Of a DNA stretch of 64,000 nt, positions 7,430-16,664 are shown one piece after another (positions within the stretch are counted from its first letter, which is position 1; each line of letters starts with the position of its first letter). This DNA comes from Hyphomicrobiales bacterium. GTDB taxonomy: Bacteria > Pseudomonadota > Alphaproteobacteria > Rhizobiales > Rhizobiaceae. The notes under the pieces are model-generated. The model did no database searches, was not told the DNA's origin, and saw only the letters and a list, made by a program, of their open reading frames with translations. The stretch covers positions 1 through 64,000 of the forward strand of contig UCIV01000008.1 in NCBI GenBank assembly GCA_900472575.1, given 5' to 3'. The position numbers were made by a program, and so were the translations under genes.

Positions 7430-9637
7430 TTAGGCCATGAAGGATGGGAACCACTTTTCGTGCGCTGCGGTCAGGTCGCTGACGGCGACGTTGACGACGC
7501 CTTCGACAACCAGCGCTTCACCGCCGACCTTGCCGAGCGTGCGGAACGGAACACCGGCGCTTTCGGCGCTGGCCTGGACGAAGTTTGCAAGATCGGCCGA
7601 AACGGCGATGACATAACGAGCCTGGTCTTCGCCGAAGAGAAGCGCGTGTGCCGGTCCCTGCTGGTCGGCGAGGCTTACCGTCATGCCCTTGTTCGACGCC
7701 ATTGCCATTTCGGCAAGAGCGAGGCCAAGGCCGCCCGAGGAAATGTCGTGGCAGGCGGTGACCTGGGCATTGCGGATGACTGCACGGACGAATTCACCAT
7801 TGCGGCGCTCGGCGACGAGATCGACCGTCGGGGCAGGGCCATCGGTCGAATCGAGCACGTCGCGCAGGTAGATCGACGAGCCGAGGTGGCTGCCGTCGGT
7901 GCCGATCATGATCAGCACGTCGCCATCCTTGGCCGAACCGACACGGGCCATCTTCTGCCAGTCGCCCATCAGGCCGACGCCGGCAATGGTCGGGGTCGGA
8001 AGAATGGCAACGCCGTTGGTCTCGTTGTAGAGCGAGACGTTGCCGGAGACGATCGGGAAGTCGAGCGCGGTGCAGGCTTCGCCGATGCCCTTGATGGCGC
8101 CGACGAGCTGACCCATGATTTCCGGCTTTTCAGGGTTGCCGAAATTGAGGTTGTCGGTGGCCGCCAGCGGCTCTGCGCCGGTGGCGACGATGTTGCGCCA
8201 GCATTCGGCAACCGCCTGCTTGCCGCCTTCATACGGATCGGCTTCGACGTAACGTGGGGTAACGTCGGAGGAGAAGGCGAGCGCCTTCGACGCATGGCCT
8301 TCGACGCGCACGACACCGGCATCGCCGCCCGGAAGCTGCAGCGAGTTGCCCTGGATCAGCGTGTCATACTGTTCCCAGACCCAGCGACGGCTGGACTGGT
8401 TCGGCGAGCCGACGAGCTTGAGGAGTGTGTCGTTGTAATCGGAAGGTTCTGCGACCTGCGAAGCGGGCAGGGCGTCGCGGACGGTGTGCTGGATCCATGG
8501 ACGGTCATATTCCGGTGCCTGATCGCCGAGATCCTTGATCGGCAGGTCGGCAACTTCTTCGCCCTGATGAATGACGCGGAAACGCAGGTCGTCGGTGGTT
8601 TTGCCGACGATTGCGAAGTCGAGACCCCACTTAACGAAGATCGCCTTGGCGACTTCTTCCTTGGACGGCTCGAGAACCATGAGCATGCGCTCCTGGCTTT
8701 CCGAGAGCATCATTTCATAGGCGGTCATCTGCTCTTCGCGGACCGGGACCTTGTCGAGGTAGAGCTCGATGCCGAGGTCGCCCTTGGCGCCCATTTCGAC
8801 GGCCGAGCAGGTGAGGCCGGCGGCACCCATATCCTGGATGGCGATGACCGCGCCGGTCTTCATCAGTTCGAGGCAGGCTTCGAGCAGGCACTTTTCGGTG
8901 AAGGGGTCGCCGACCTGAACCGTCGGGCGCTTTTCTTCGATCGACTCGTCGAATTCGGCCGATGCCATGGTGGCTCCGCCGACGCCGTCGCGGCCGGTCT
9001 TTGCACCGAGATAAACGACCGGCAGGCCGACGCCCTTGGCTTCGGAGAGGAAGATGCCGTCGGACTTTGCAAGGCCTGCCGCAAAGGCGTTGACGAGGAT
9101 GTTGCCGTTGTAGCGCGGATCGAACTCGACTTCACCGCCAACGGTCGGTACGCCGAAGGAATTGCCGTAACCGCCCACACCGGCAACAACGCCCGAGACG
9201 AGATGCTTGGTCTTGGCATGGTCGGGAGCGCCGAAACGCAGGGCGTTCATCGCTGCAATCGGACGCGCGCCCATGGTGAAGACGTCGCGCAGGATGCCGC
9301 CGACGCCGGTCGCCGCACCCTGATAGGGTTCGATATAGGACGGGTGGTTGTGGCTCTCCATCTTGAAGACGACAACGTCGCCGTCATCGATATCGACGAC
9401 ACCGGCATTTTCGCCCGGTCCCTGGATGACGCGGCGGCCCTTGGTGGGCAGCGTGCGCAGCCATTTCTTGGAAGACTTGTAGGAGCAGTGCTCGTTCCAC
9501 ATGGCAGAGAAGATACCAAGCTCGGTGAAGCTCGGTTCGCGTCCGATCAGATCAAGAATGCGCTGGTACTCATCCGGCTTGAGGCCGTGAGAGGCAATGA
9601 GTTCCGGGGTGATCTGGCGGGAATTGGAGATCGTCAT
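7430..9637 (-). CDS. purL: Phosphoribosylformylglycinamidine synthase, subunit PurL
   Basis: A 735-residue small-type PurL, the ATP-dependent synthetase subunit that converts FGAR to FGAM in de novo purine synthesis, using ammonia supplied by PurQ with PurS as bridge. Landmarks include [15 protein letters not shown] near residue 45, [21 protein letters not shown], and the central [13 protein letters not shown] and [12 protein letters not shown] motifs. Length is as usual for organisms that carry separate purS and purQ, both present 2.5-6 kb upstream. AGGAT precedes the ATG at 9637. Confidence 0.97.
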   Translation of the reverse strand: MTISNSRQITPELIASHGLKPDEYQRILDLIGREPSFTELGIFSAMWNEHCSYKSSKKWLRTLPTKGRRVIQGPGENAGVVDIDDGDVVVFKMESHNHPSYIEPYQGAATGVGGILRDVFTMGARPIAAMNALRFGAPDHAKTKHLVSGVVAGVGGYGNSFGVPTVGGEVEFDPRYNGNILVNAFAAGLAKSDGIFLSEAKGVGLPVVYLGAKTGRDGVGGATMASAEFDESIEEKRPTVQVGDPFTEKCLLEACLELMKTGAVIAIQDMGAAGLTCSAVEMGAKGDLGIELYLDKVPVREEQMTAYEMMLSESQERMLMVLEPSKEEVAKAIFVKWGLDFAIVGKTTDDLRFRVIHQGEEVADLPIKDLGDQAPEYDRPWIQHTVRDALPASQVAEPSDYNDTLLKLVGSPNQSSRRWVWEQYDTLIQGNSLQLPGGDAGVVRVEGHASKALAFSSDVTPRYVEADPYEGGKQAVAECWRNIVATGAEPLAATDNLNFGNPEKPEIMGQLVGAIKGIGEACTALDFPIVSGNVSLYNETNGVAILPTPTIAGVGLMGDWQKMARVGSAKDGDVLIMIGTDGSHLGSSIYLRDVLDSTDGPAPTVDLVAERRNGEFVRAVIRNAQVTACHDISSGGLGLALAEMAMASNKGMTVSLADQQGPAHALLFGEDQARYVIAVSADLANFVQASAESAGVPFRTLGKVGGEALVVEGVVNVAVSDLTAAHEKWFPSFMA

Positions 9638-9781
9638 CTTTTATCCTGGAATGGCTGCCGGTCGGGGGCTTTTGGCGCCTCTTTAACCTAACTATGGCGC
9701 GAGTGCGACAGGAAAATCGGCCCGGCCGGGGGAAGCCGGGGGATTAGTGCCGGTATGTTTCAAAATCGATGCCGGCTGCCT

Positions 9782-11200
9782 CTAGGCGAGGCTGTCATAA
9801 CCGCCGGAGCCATTGTCTAGCAGGCTTCGCACGATCCTCAGTCCATCATTGACTTCCTGCATGGATCCTGGCGAGGAAAAGCCGATACGGACGCGATGGA
9901 TTATCTTTTCCGACCTGCCGGCCTTGAATTCCGCCTCGTCGTCAAGCAGCAGGCCGTCCGCATAGGCGGCGTTCTTGAATGTGGCGGAAAGCCAGGGGTC
10001 GGGCAGCTTCAGCCAAAGGAAGGGAATGTCGGAATTGGAGTTGAAGTCGTAACCGGCGAGGATTTCGCGGGCCATGGCTTCACGGGCGTTGATCTCCGAG
10101 CGACAGAGTTCCCAAATCAGATCTGCTGCGCCGCTGAGCACGAGACGGGCACTCAGTTCGGCAAGCAGGAAGGGCATGCCACCGGTCGTCATCTTGTGGG
10201 CGACCCTTACGCGTTGGGCGAGGTGAGGTGGGCAGGCGACCCATCCGCCGCGAATGCCGGCCGATACGGATTTCGACAGGCCGTCGACCACGAAAGTCCG
10301 CTCCGGCGCGAGCGTCGCGATCAACGGAATGTCTCCCTTGTCCATGGCGCCGTAGAGATTGTCCTCGATCAGCCAGACATTGTATTTGCGTGCGATGGCA
10401 GCGATCGCCTCTCTGCGCTCAAGCGGCATGGTGGCCAGCGTCGGGTTCTGGACCGAGGACATGAAGAAGGCGATCTTCGGATGCTCCTGCACGCAGGCAC
10501 GCTCGAAATCGTCGGGCATGACACCGTGTGTGTCCGAATTGATCAGCGATATCCGTCGACCGACGAGGCCGGCGGCGCGGCTCACCTGCGAATAGGTGTG
10601 GTGCTCGAAGGCGATCCTGTCGCCCGGATTGGTGAGGACTGCGATGATCGACATGATCCCGGCATGGGCGCCGAGTGTGGGGACAATCGAGTCGGCAGCA
10701 GGAACCCAGTCGCCATAGCTCAGCCAGCGAACACCGGCCTGCTGCCAATGATCGGGCGAAGTGCGGGTGTAGCCGGCAACGTCGTGCGGACAGTCGCGCA
10801 TGATTTCTGATGTTATCTCCGCGATTGTCTCGCTCTGGCCGAGATCGGGAGCGGCTGTGCTGTCGAAGCGGATCTTGCCCGACGGCGCCTGCAGCGGCCG
10901 TGTGCCGGCAATGCTGGTGGATACGGGATATTGATCATCCTGTGTGCCTTCGTCGTCGCGTTTCAAGACGTAGGTGCCGCGCCCGACCTCGCCATTGACC
11001 AGCCCTCTTTCATGAAGAAGCGAATAGGCGCGGCTGACCGTGCCGATTGTCACCCCAACATCGTAGGCGAGGTTTCGTTGTGGCGGAAGCTTGCTGCCCG
11101 ACGGCAAGTCACCGGTTTCGATGGCCTTTTCCATCTGGTCGGCCAATCGGGTGTAGAGCGGGCCGGAGCCCTCCTGAAGATCTGGAAGCCATTTTGTCAT
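9782..11200 (-). CDS. MocR-type regulator: GntR HTH fused to aminotransferase-like domain
   Basis: A 472-residue MocR/PdxR-family transcription factor. Residues about 10-80 form a GntR winged helix (LADQMEKAIETGDLPSGSKLPPQRNLA). The rest is a fold-type I PLP domain with an expected cofactor lysine in VVDGLSKSVSAGIRGGW. Such proteins bind DNA at repeated sites and sense PLP or an amino compound. It is transcribed away from a DUF1127 gene, and the shared 83-bp gap has a palindrome over its start codon plus repeated CAATG words, so autoregulation and control of the DUF1127 gene are likely. The ligand is unknown. Confidence 0.88.
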   Translation of the reverse strand: MTKWLPDLQEGSGPLYTRLADQMEKAIETGDLPSGSKLPPQRNLAYDVGVTIGTVSRAYSLLHERGLVNGEVGRGTYVLKRDDEGTQDDQYPVSTSIAGTRPLQAPSGKIRFDSTAAPDLGQSETIAEITSEIMRDCPHDVAGYTRTSPDHWQQAGVRWLSYGDWVPAADSIVPTLGAHAGIMSIIAVLTNPGDRIAFEHHTYSQVSRAAGLVGRRISLINSDTHGVMPDDFERACVQEHPKIAFFMSSVQNPTLATMPLERREAIAAIARKYNVWLIEDNLYGAMDKGDIPLIATLAPERTFVVDGLSKSVSAGIRGGWVACPPHLAQRVRVAHKMTTGGMPFLLAELSARLVLSGAADLIWELCRSEINAREAMAREILAGYDFNSNSDIPFLWLKLPDPWLSATFKNAAYADGLLLDDEAEFKAGRSEKIIHRVRIGFSSPGSMQEVNDGLRIVRSLLDNGSGGYDSLA

Positions 11201-11208
11201 AGTGACAA
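11194..11208. promoter_or_regulatory. Candidate MocR operator palindrome
   Basis: TTGTCA-TAG-TGACAA is a perfect 6-bp-arm palindrome covering the regulator's ATG (minus strand 11200). CAATG or CATTG words recur at 11206, 11215, 11235, 11246 and 11255 in the shared intergenic region. Repeated half-sites fit how MocR dimers bind, but the assignment is inference. Confidence 0.45.
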
Positions 11209-11283
11209 TGATTACATTGCGGTGATTTTTGAGTCAATGTATCCACAATGCAGGCAATGCAACGAAACGCCAACAGGTGCGAA

Positions 11284-11565
11284 ATGCGCAAGTATGACGA
11301 ATATCTCGTTACAATAGATACAATTTATCCCGATCGCTACGAACGCGAGGCGGCCTTCTATGTCGCCAAGGATCTGCTACCGGAAGCGACCATGACGGTT
11401 CGATTGGGTGTCATTGCCGGATTGATCGATGCGCTGAAGAATGCGTTGACGCGGCGCTCAGGACGGGCGGCTCTCCTTGATATGGACGAGAGCCAGCTAC
11501 GGGATATCGGCGTGACGCGGATTGCAGCCAAGCGCGAAGCCGGGAAATCCTGGTTCCTGGGCTGA
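11284..11565 (+). CDS. DUF1127 small protein
   Basis: A 93-residue protein whose C-terminal half has the DUF1127 (YjiS-like) pattern RRSGRAALLDMDESQLRDIGVTR. The N-terminal half (MRKYDEYLVTIDTIYPDRYEREAAFYVAKDLL) is longer than in the smallest DUF1127 proteins. In Agrobacterium, small Arg-rich DUF1127 proteins have been tied to phosphate and carbon metabolism and RNA turnover; whether this one acts that way is not known. I chose ATG 11284; the frame remains open to 11248. It is divergent from the MocR regulator and closed by a terminator. Confidence 0.75.
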   Translation: MRKYDEYLVTIDTIYPDRYEREAAFYVAKDLLPEATMTVRLGVIAGLIDALKNALTRRSGRAALLDMDESQLRDIGVTRIAAKREAGKSWFLG

Positions 11566-11638
11566 GAATGCGGGCTTGAAATATTCAGTGCAATTTCGAA
11601 CGCGAACTTGGTCCCCTCATTCGCGCGAATTGCACCGG

Positions 11639-11655
11639 GCACCTGTAGCAGGTGC
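11639..11655 (+). repeat. Small perfect inverted repeat downstream of the DUF1127 gene
   Basis: A 7-bp arm palindrome with a TAG centre (11639-11645 with 11649-11655) just before the terminator stem. It may form an additional mRNA 3' hairpin. Confidence 0.4.
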
Positions 11656-11659
11656 AAGC

Positions 11660-11698
11660 GGCCTGTCCGGCATCCCAACCGCCGGACGGGCCCTTTTT
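11660..11698 (+). terminator. Intrinsic terminator of the DUF1127 gene
   Basis: A GC-rich stem starting at 11660 (GGCC, mismatch, TCCGGC) pairs with 11681-11692 and is followed by CTTTTT. It lies about 95 bp after the DUF1127 stop and just before the convergent lipoprotein gene's stop. Confidence 0.8.
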
Positions 11699-11701
11699 AC
11701 G

Positions 11702-12088
11702 TCAGCAATTGCTGTTGCCGGCCGCCCAACGCTTGACGTCGGCACCAACGCGTGTACCGAGCTGTTCGTTCATTACAGGGCCGAAGGCGCTGAGGCGGGC
11801 AGGTTTGCCCTCCGCCTGGACGACGAGGAGCGGGCGAATGTCGGATGAGCCCTTGCGGGTGAGGAGGATGCGCGGACGTCCCGAGAAGGACGACAGTTCC
11901 GGCGCGAAGGCGTAGGACTTGAAGGCAGCGTCACCTGACTTGAACCAGCAGCGGTTTGCGGCAACAGCAACCTTTTCCATGATGTCCAGCGCCGAAGGGC
12001 TGGATTGCACAACGGGCTTGGCCTGACACGCAGTCAGCGCTGCGGCGAGAACGGTTACAGAAATTGCAGTCGAAATGCGGCAGGCCAT
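11702..12088 (-). CDS. Small lipoprotein, unknown function
   Basis: A 128-residue protein with a lipoprotein signal peptide: hydrophobic run VTVLAAAL followed by the lipobox LTAC, giving lipidation at Cys20. The mature part has two further cysteines (RCWFKSG and the C-terminal residue) and no motif I recognise. It lies 69 bp downstream of purQ on the same strand, past a hairpin, so it could have its own promoter. Membrane-anchored periplasmic location is inferred from the lipobox. Confidence 0.75.
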   Translation of the reverse strand: MACRISTAISVTVLAAALTACQAKPVVQSSPSALDIMEKVAVAANRCWFKSGDAAFKSYAFAPELSSFSGRPRILLTRKGSSDIRPLLVVQAEGKPARLSAFGPVMNEQLGTRVGADVKRWAAGNSNC

Positions 12089-12122
12089 CTGCGTGCGTTC
12101 CCAAAAATGGCTGATAAAGCAA

Positions 12123-12145
12123 GCGTCGGCCTTTTTTGCCGACGC
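12123..12145 (-). terminator. Hairpin terminator after purQ
   Basis: A perfect 8-bp stem (12123-12130 with 12138-12145) with an A-rich loop on the minus strand, 12 bp past the purQ stop and followed by TTGCTTTA. It probably ends the purC-purS-purQ transcript. Confidence 0.65.
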
Positions 12146-12156
12146 CCGTGTGAGGA

Positions 12157-12831
12157 TCAGGCTGCGATGACGTCCAGCGCGGATGCGAAGATACCGCGAC
12201 CGTCGCTGCCGCCATGGGCGGCTTCGATCAGGTTTTCCGGATGGGGCATCATGCCGAGAACGTTGCCGCGGGCATTGACGACACCGGCAATATCTTCGAT
12301 CGCGCCGTTGGGGTTTGTGCCTTCGGCGTAGCGGAAGACGACCTGGCCATTGTCGTTCATCGACTTCAGAGTTTCCTGATCGACGAAATAATTGCCCTCA
12401 TGGTGCGCGACAGGGCAGCGGATGACCTGGCCCTTTTCATAGGCGCGGGTGAAGTCGGTCTCGGCATTGACGATCTCGAGCTTCACTTCCTTGCAGACGA
12501 ATTTCAGCGAGGAATTCATCATCAGGGCGCCGGGCAGGAGGCCTGCCTCGACGAGGATCTGGAAGCCGTTGCAGACGCCGAGAACCTTGACGCCCTTTTC
12601 AGCCTTTTCCTTGATCGCCTGCATGACCGGCATACGCGCAGCGATTGCGCCGCAGCGCAGGTAGTCGCCGTAGGAGAACCCGCCCGGGATGACGATCAGG
12701 TCGACGTCGTCGGGAATGCTCGTCTCCGTCTGCCAGACGGTGATCGGCGCCTTGCCGGAAATCTTGGTGAGGGCGGCGATCATGTCGCGATCGCGGTTGA
12801 GGCCTGGGAGCTGGACGACGGCTGACTTCAT
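12157..12831 (-). CDS. purQ: Phosphoribosylformylglycinamidine synthase, glutaminase subunit PurQ
   Basis: A 224-residue class I glutamine amidotransferase that supplies ammonia to PurL. The catalytic cysteine lies in VLGVCNGFQ, the oxyanion region in [15 protein letters not shown], and the His/Glu pair is expected in the C-terminal GMMPHPENL. The ATG overlaps the stop of the small coiled-coil gene upstream as ATGA (12828-12831), so the two are translationally coupled. Part of the leftward purC-purS-orf-purQ operon. Confidence 0.97.
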   Translation of the reverse strand: MKSAVVQLPGLNRDRDMIAALTKISGKAPITVWQTETSIPDDVDLIVIPGGFSYGDYLRCGAIAARMPVMQAIKEKAEKGVKVLGVCNGFQILVEAGLLPGALMMNSSLKFVCKEVKLEIVNAETDFTRAYEKGQVIRCPVAHHEGNYFVDQETLKSMNDNGQVVFRYAEGTNPNGAIEDIAGVVNARGNVLGMMPHPENLIEAAHGGSDGRGIFASALDVIAA

Positions 12832-13085
12832 GGCTGTGGTTCAAACCTTGCTTGGGCTTTCTGGAACTCCCGCAGTTCCAGGCGGTTTTCGATACGGTCG
12901 AGGCGCAACTCATGCCGCGCCAAAGTTGTATTTATGTTGAGAATATCCTGATGCAGTGGAACCATCGTTCCTCGCATAGCATTTATCTCTGCTTTCAACT
13001 CTCGCTGGCCGAGCTTGAGATCACCCAGGTCTGCATGAATGCGCTTCATAAGTTCATACATGAGTTCACTGGTGACTTCGGCCAT
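12828..13085 (-). CDS. Small coiled-coil protein inserted between purS and purQ
   Basis: An 85-residue hydrophilic protein predicted to be nearly all helix, with heptad-like spacing ([24 protein letters not shown], then [17 protein letters not shown]). I do not recognise a named family with certainty; it resembles short coiled-coil proteins found in many alphaproteobacteria. The start at ATG 13085 has GGAG upstream, and a GTG lies one codon before. The stop overlaps the purQ start as ATGA, so it is a genuine operon member. A role in purine synthesis is not implied by its sequence. Confidence 0.7.
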   Translation of the reverse strand: MAEVTSELMYELMKRIHADLGDLKLGQRELKAEINAMRGTMVPLHQDILNINTTLARHELRLDRIENRLELREFQKAQARFEPQP

Positions 13086-13102
13086 CACACGCTCCGCAAC
13101 CT

Positions 13103-13345
13103 TTAGTCGATTGCGATAGTGTAGTTCTCAATCACCGTGTTAGCCAGAAGCTTTTCGCACATGGCCTTGAGGTCGGCTTCCGCCTTGGCCTTGTCGGCTG
13201 TGTCCAGCTCAAGATCGAAGACCTTGCCCTGGCGGGCCTGGTGAACGCCTTCGAAGCCGAGGCTGCCGAGGGCACCTTCGATGGCCTTGCCCTGGGGGTC
13301 GAGAACGCCGTTCTTGAGCGTGACGGTTACACGTGCCTTGATCAC
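13103..13345 (-). CDS. purS: Phosphoribosylformylglycinamidine synthase subunit PurS
   Basis: An 80-residue protein matching PurS: IKARVTVTLKNGVLDPQGKAIEGALGSLGF and the closing helix KAMCEKLLANTVIENY. PurS dimers bridge PurL and PurQ in the bacterial FGAM synthase complex. Translation starts at a GTG (13345); the reading frame stays open far upstream through the purC coding region, but that extension is not PurS-like. It lies 16 bp after purC. Confidence 0.95.
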   Translation of the reverse strand: MIKARVTVTLKNGVLDPQGKAIEGALGSLGFEGVHQARQGKVFDLELDTADKAKAEADLKAMCEKLLANTVIENYTIAID

Positions 13346-13361
13346 TGCAAAATACCCCTGA

Positions 13362-14126
13362 TTACTTGACCAGAACCGGACCCGTTCCGCGGATCGGTTC
13401 GTTTTCATTGATGATGCCCAGACGGCGGGCGACTTCGGAATAGGCTTCGAGAAGGCCGCCGAGATCGCGGCGGAAACGATCCTTGTCCATCTTTTCCTTC
13501 GTCTCGATGTCCCAGAGGCGGCAGCTATCGGGGGAAATCTCGTCGGCAAGGATGATGCGCATCATATCGCCTTCATAAAGGCGACCGCATTCGATCTTGA
13601 AATCGACGAGCTGGATGCCGACGCCGAGGAAGAGGCCCGAGAGGAAGTCGTTGACGCGGATGGCGAGCGCCATGATGTCGTCAAGCTCGGCCGGATTGGC
13701 CCATCCGAAGGCGGTGATATGCTCCTCGGAAACCATCGGGTCGGCGAGCTGGTCAGACTTGTAATAGAATTCGATGATCGAGCGGGGCAGGACGGTGCCT
13801 TCCTCGATGCCAAGGCGCTCCGACAGCGAGCCGGCGGCGACATTGCGCACGACGATCTCAAGCGGGATCATCTCGACTTCCTTGATCAGCTGCTCGCGCA
13901 TGTTCATCCGGCGGATGAAATGGGTCGGGATGCCGATCTTGTTCAGGTGGGTGAACAGGTATTCGGAAATGCGGTTGTTGAGCACGCCCTTGCCGTCGAT
14001 GACATCATGCTTCTTCTTGTTGAAGGCTGTGGCGTCGTCTTTGAAGAACTGGATCAGCGTGCCGGGCTCGGGTCCTTCATAAAGGATCTTGGCCTTGCCC
14101 TCGTAAATACGGCGGCGACGATTCAT
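13362..14126 (-). CDS. purC: SAICAR synthetase PurC
   Basis: A 254-residue phosphoribosylaminoimidazole-succinocarboxamide synthase. It joins aspartate to CAIR using ATP. Motifs seen: [33 protein letters not shown] at the start, [17 protein letters not shown] in the middle, [10 protein letters not shown] and [14 protein letters not shown] near the C terminus. First gene of the leftward purine operon. The ATG at 14126 begins the conserved domain; the 28 codons before it are not conserved-looking. Confidence 0.97.
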   Translation of the reverse strand: MNRRRRIYEGKAKILYEGPEPGTLIQFFKDDATAFNKKKHDVIDGKGVLNNRISEYLFTHLNKIGIPTHFIRRMNMREQLIKEVEMIPLEIVVRNVAAGSLSERLGIEEGTVLPRSIIEFYYKSDQLADPMVSEEHITAFGWANPAELDDIMALAIRVNDFLSGLFLGVGIQLVDFKIECGRLYEGDMMRIILADEISPDSCRLWDIETKEKMDKDRFRRDLGGLLEAYSEVARRLGIINENEPIRGTGPVLVK

Positions 14127-14470
14127 GGTATTCTTATCTCGTTCTAAGGCGGCCTGAGCGGCTGCAATCATATTTGAAGCGGTCCCATATCGGAAAAGTT
14201 TCCTTTTCACAATGCAGACGTCCGCTGGCAGGCGATTTGCCCTGTATTCGGCATGCGAAGAATCACTGCCAACATACTATATCGGTTTGACCGGCTTTTT
14301 TCCGGCACCGCCGACTTTCCACGGCAGATAGGTTGTCGAACTCCATCTTTAAATAGCGCTGCAATCGGTTGGGTTCCAATCAAGCATCCTGCGGGGCCTC
14401 CAGGGCTACCGATTGCAAAAGGGGGGAATGCTCTTATTTAACTATTCTAATGTTGCCGTGGGAGGAAAAC

Positions 14471-14785
14471 ATGAGTGGCATGAGTGATCGTGAAAAGGCG
14501 TTCGAAAACAAGTTCGCGCACGATGAGGAGTTGAAATTCAGGGCATTGTCGCGGCGTAACAAACTGGCCGGGCTCTGGGCGGCGGAAATGCTCGGAAGGC
14601 CGGACCGGGATGCCTATGCAAGGGAAGTGATCGTTGCGGATTTTGCGGAAGCCGGACATGAGGACGTCTTTCGCAAGCTGAGGCAGGATTTCGATGCAGC
14701 CGGGATTGCGGTGTCGGATGCGGAGATACGCATGAAGATGCTTGATCTGCTGACTGAAGCTTCCGCCCAGGTGGAGAACCAGTAG
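14471..14785 (+). CDS. DUF1476 protein, F1-ATPase inhibitor zeta subunit family
   Basis: A 104-residue acidic helical protein with the family's start SDREKAFENKFAHDEELKFR and the motif RRNKLAGLWAAEMLG. Members characterised in alphaproteobacteria (Paracoccus zeta) bind the F1 sector of ATP synthase and block ATP hydrolysis. The start at 14471 has an excellent GGAGGAAAAC ribosome site; the longer frame to 14369 is not conserved. It is divergent from purC and convergent with the PAS-GGDEF gene, with four bases between their stops. Confidence 0.92.
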   Translation: MSGMSDREKAFENKFAHDEELKFRALSRRNKLAGLWAAEMLGRPDRDAYAREVIVADFAEAGHEDVFRKLRQDFDAAGIAVSDAEIRMKMLDLLTEASAQVENQ

Positions 14786-14789
14786 CGCA

Positions 14790-16544
14790 TCAGGCGACGG
14801 CCGTGAACCAGACGTAGCGGTTTCGCCCCTGCCGCTTGGCTTCATAAAGCGCGATATCGGAGTTGCGCAGCAACTGGCGTACGTCGATCGCGTCGCCGCG
14901 CTGGGAGGCAATGCCGATACTGGCGCCCACGCGACAGCGATGCCCCTCATAGATCATCGGCTCGCGCAGGGCGTCTATCATGCGGGTGGCCACAGATGAT
15001 GCCGGCTCCTCGACGGCGCGCAGCTGCGACACAACCACGAATTCGTCGCCGCCGACACGGGCAATGAAGTCATCTTCGCTCAGTGTTCTGCGCAGCGTGC
15101 GAGCAGTATGGACCAGCATTGCATCTCCCGCGTCGTGACCGAGCCGGTCATTGATCTGCTTGAAGCGATCAAGGTCGACATGGAGGATCGCGATGCCTGC
15201 CTCGCTGCCGCTGTATTGCGTTGCCATCCGGTCGAGCACCTCGTCAAGATAGCGGCGGTTCGGGAGCTCGGTCAGGTAATCATGCATGGCACTGTGCTCG
15301 ATCCGGTCCTTGGCTGCCTCCAGTTCGATGTTTCTGGCTTCGGCCAGAATTCTGGCACGCTCCAGTTCATGATGCAGCCCGACATCATCTGTGACATCCC
15401 AGTTCGCACCAACCGTCATCTTGTGACCGTTCCCATCCTGAAAGGTCATGGTGCGCGCGCGAATGATGCGATCGGAGCCATCGCGGAGAACGGCGCGGTA
15501 CTGATCCGAAAAGCGGTCGCCGTTTCGCATATGTTCATCGACGTTTTTCAAGACACGTTCGCGATCGGCCGGATGCAAAAAGGTTTCCCACAATCCGCCG
15601 ACCCTGACATCTTCGCGCCGACCGACTCCATAGATGCGATACATGCGGTCATCCCAGTCGACGACACCGGTTGTGAGGTCACATTCGTAAGTGCCGATGC
15701 CTGATATTTCGAGAGCCATGTCCAGGCGTCTTGCCATGCGCGCCGTGGCCTCCTCGGCCTGCTTGCGGGCCGTGATATCCGTATCCGTCCCAACGATGCG
15801 CGTCGGCTTGCCGTCGGCGTCCCATTCGACGCAATCGCCGCGGCACTCGATCCAGACCCAATGGCCGTCCTTGTGGCGCTCGCGATATTCGAACACCGTG
15901 TAGTCCGGATCGCCTTCATTCTGCCGGTCGATGCAGTGGATTACGTGATCCCGATCATCCGGATGGAGGAGATCGAGCCACGCCTGAGTGCTTTCGGGAA
16001 GAGGATCCTCCTCGGTCATGCCACGGATCCGCCGCCATGTCGGCGAATAGTATTTCTCTCCGCGTTTCCAATCATGGTCCCAGACGCCTGTCGACGACCC
16101 GACGAGCGCCTTGTTCCAACGGCTTTCCCAGATGTCGAGATCAGCAAGCCTTGTCTTCAAAGCTGTTATGTCGACGAACGAGGCTGCGACGAGAAAAGGC
16201 GTGTCCAGCCCTGTCGGTGCCGGAGCAAGATGGACGAGAGCCCATCGCAGCGTACCGTCCGGCTGCGGCAGGCGGAGTTCCATCTGACCATCAGCGGCAG
16301 CCTTACAGCGGCGAAGCCCGGCGAGAAAATCCGAACGGTCTTCGATATCGATCAGATCTGTGAAAAATTCCACCTCGAAGGGGCACCAGTTCGCCTTGAG
16401 AGCCTTGTTCGCATGGTGCAGTCGCGCCTGCCAATCGAGCAGTGCTACGGGAAGGGGAATGGCGTCAAAAAGGCCGGTCAGCGAGCCGGCGTCTCTCGAA
16501 GGTGATATCGTCGGGCCGGCATAGAAGACTGGTTTGGATGACAT
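14790..16544 (-). CDS. PAS-GGDEF diguanylate cyclase
   Basis: A 584-residue cytoplasmic sensor with about three PAS modules (residues ~20-135, ~140-265 with a PAC tail, ~270-395) and a C-terminal GGDEF domain. The active motif GGDEF is intact, in FIARVGGDEFVVVSQ, so c-di-GMP synthesis is expected. The product-inhibition I-site (RxxD five residues earlier) is absent: that slot reads SEDD. No transmembrane helix or EAL domain is seen. The signal sensed by the PAS modules is unknown. Confidence 0.9.
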   Translation of the reverse strand: MSSKPVFYAGPTISPSRDAGSLTGLFDAIPLPVALLDWQARLHHANKALKANWCPFEVEFFTDLIDIEDRSDFLAGLRRCKAAADGQMELRLPQPDGTLRWALVHLAPAPTGLDTPFLVAASFVDITALKTRLADLDIWESRWNKALVGSSTGVWDHDWKRGEKYYSPTWRRIRGMTEEDPLPESTQAWLDLLHPDDRDHVIHCIDRQNEGDPDYTVFEYRERHKDGHWVWIECRGDCVEWDADGKPTRIVGTDTDITARKQAEEATARMARRLDMALEISGIGTYECDLTTGVVDWDDRMYRIYGVGRREDVRVGGLWETFLHPADRERVLKNVDEHMRNGDRFSDQYRAVLRDGSDRIIRARTMTFQDGNGHKMTVGANWDVTDDVGLHHELERARILAEARNIELEAAKDRIEHSAMHDYLTELPNRRYLDEVLDRMATQYSGSEAGIAILHVDLDRFKQINDRLGHDAGDAMLVHTARTLRRTLSEDDFIARVGGDEFVVVSQLRAVEEPASSVATRMIDALREPMIYEGHRCRVGASIGIASQRGDAIDVRQLLRNSDIALYEAKRQGRNRYVWFTAVA

Positions 16545-16664
16545 CTGTTCGCCTACATTCGCAGGAATTGCGCAATGTTAGTGAATTCGAATTAAGGCAA
16601 CTTTAAAATTGTCTATCGAAAGCGAAATTACGACGTCGGGTTGTGCGCTGCACATCGCCAGAGG

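Noticed and set aside
7460..9691. A 743-codon open frame on the plus strand opposite purL
   Set aside because: It is antisense to a clear purL, has no recognisable domain or ribosome site, and long antisense frames are expected in GC-rich genes with strong third-position bias.
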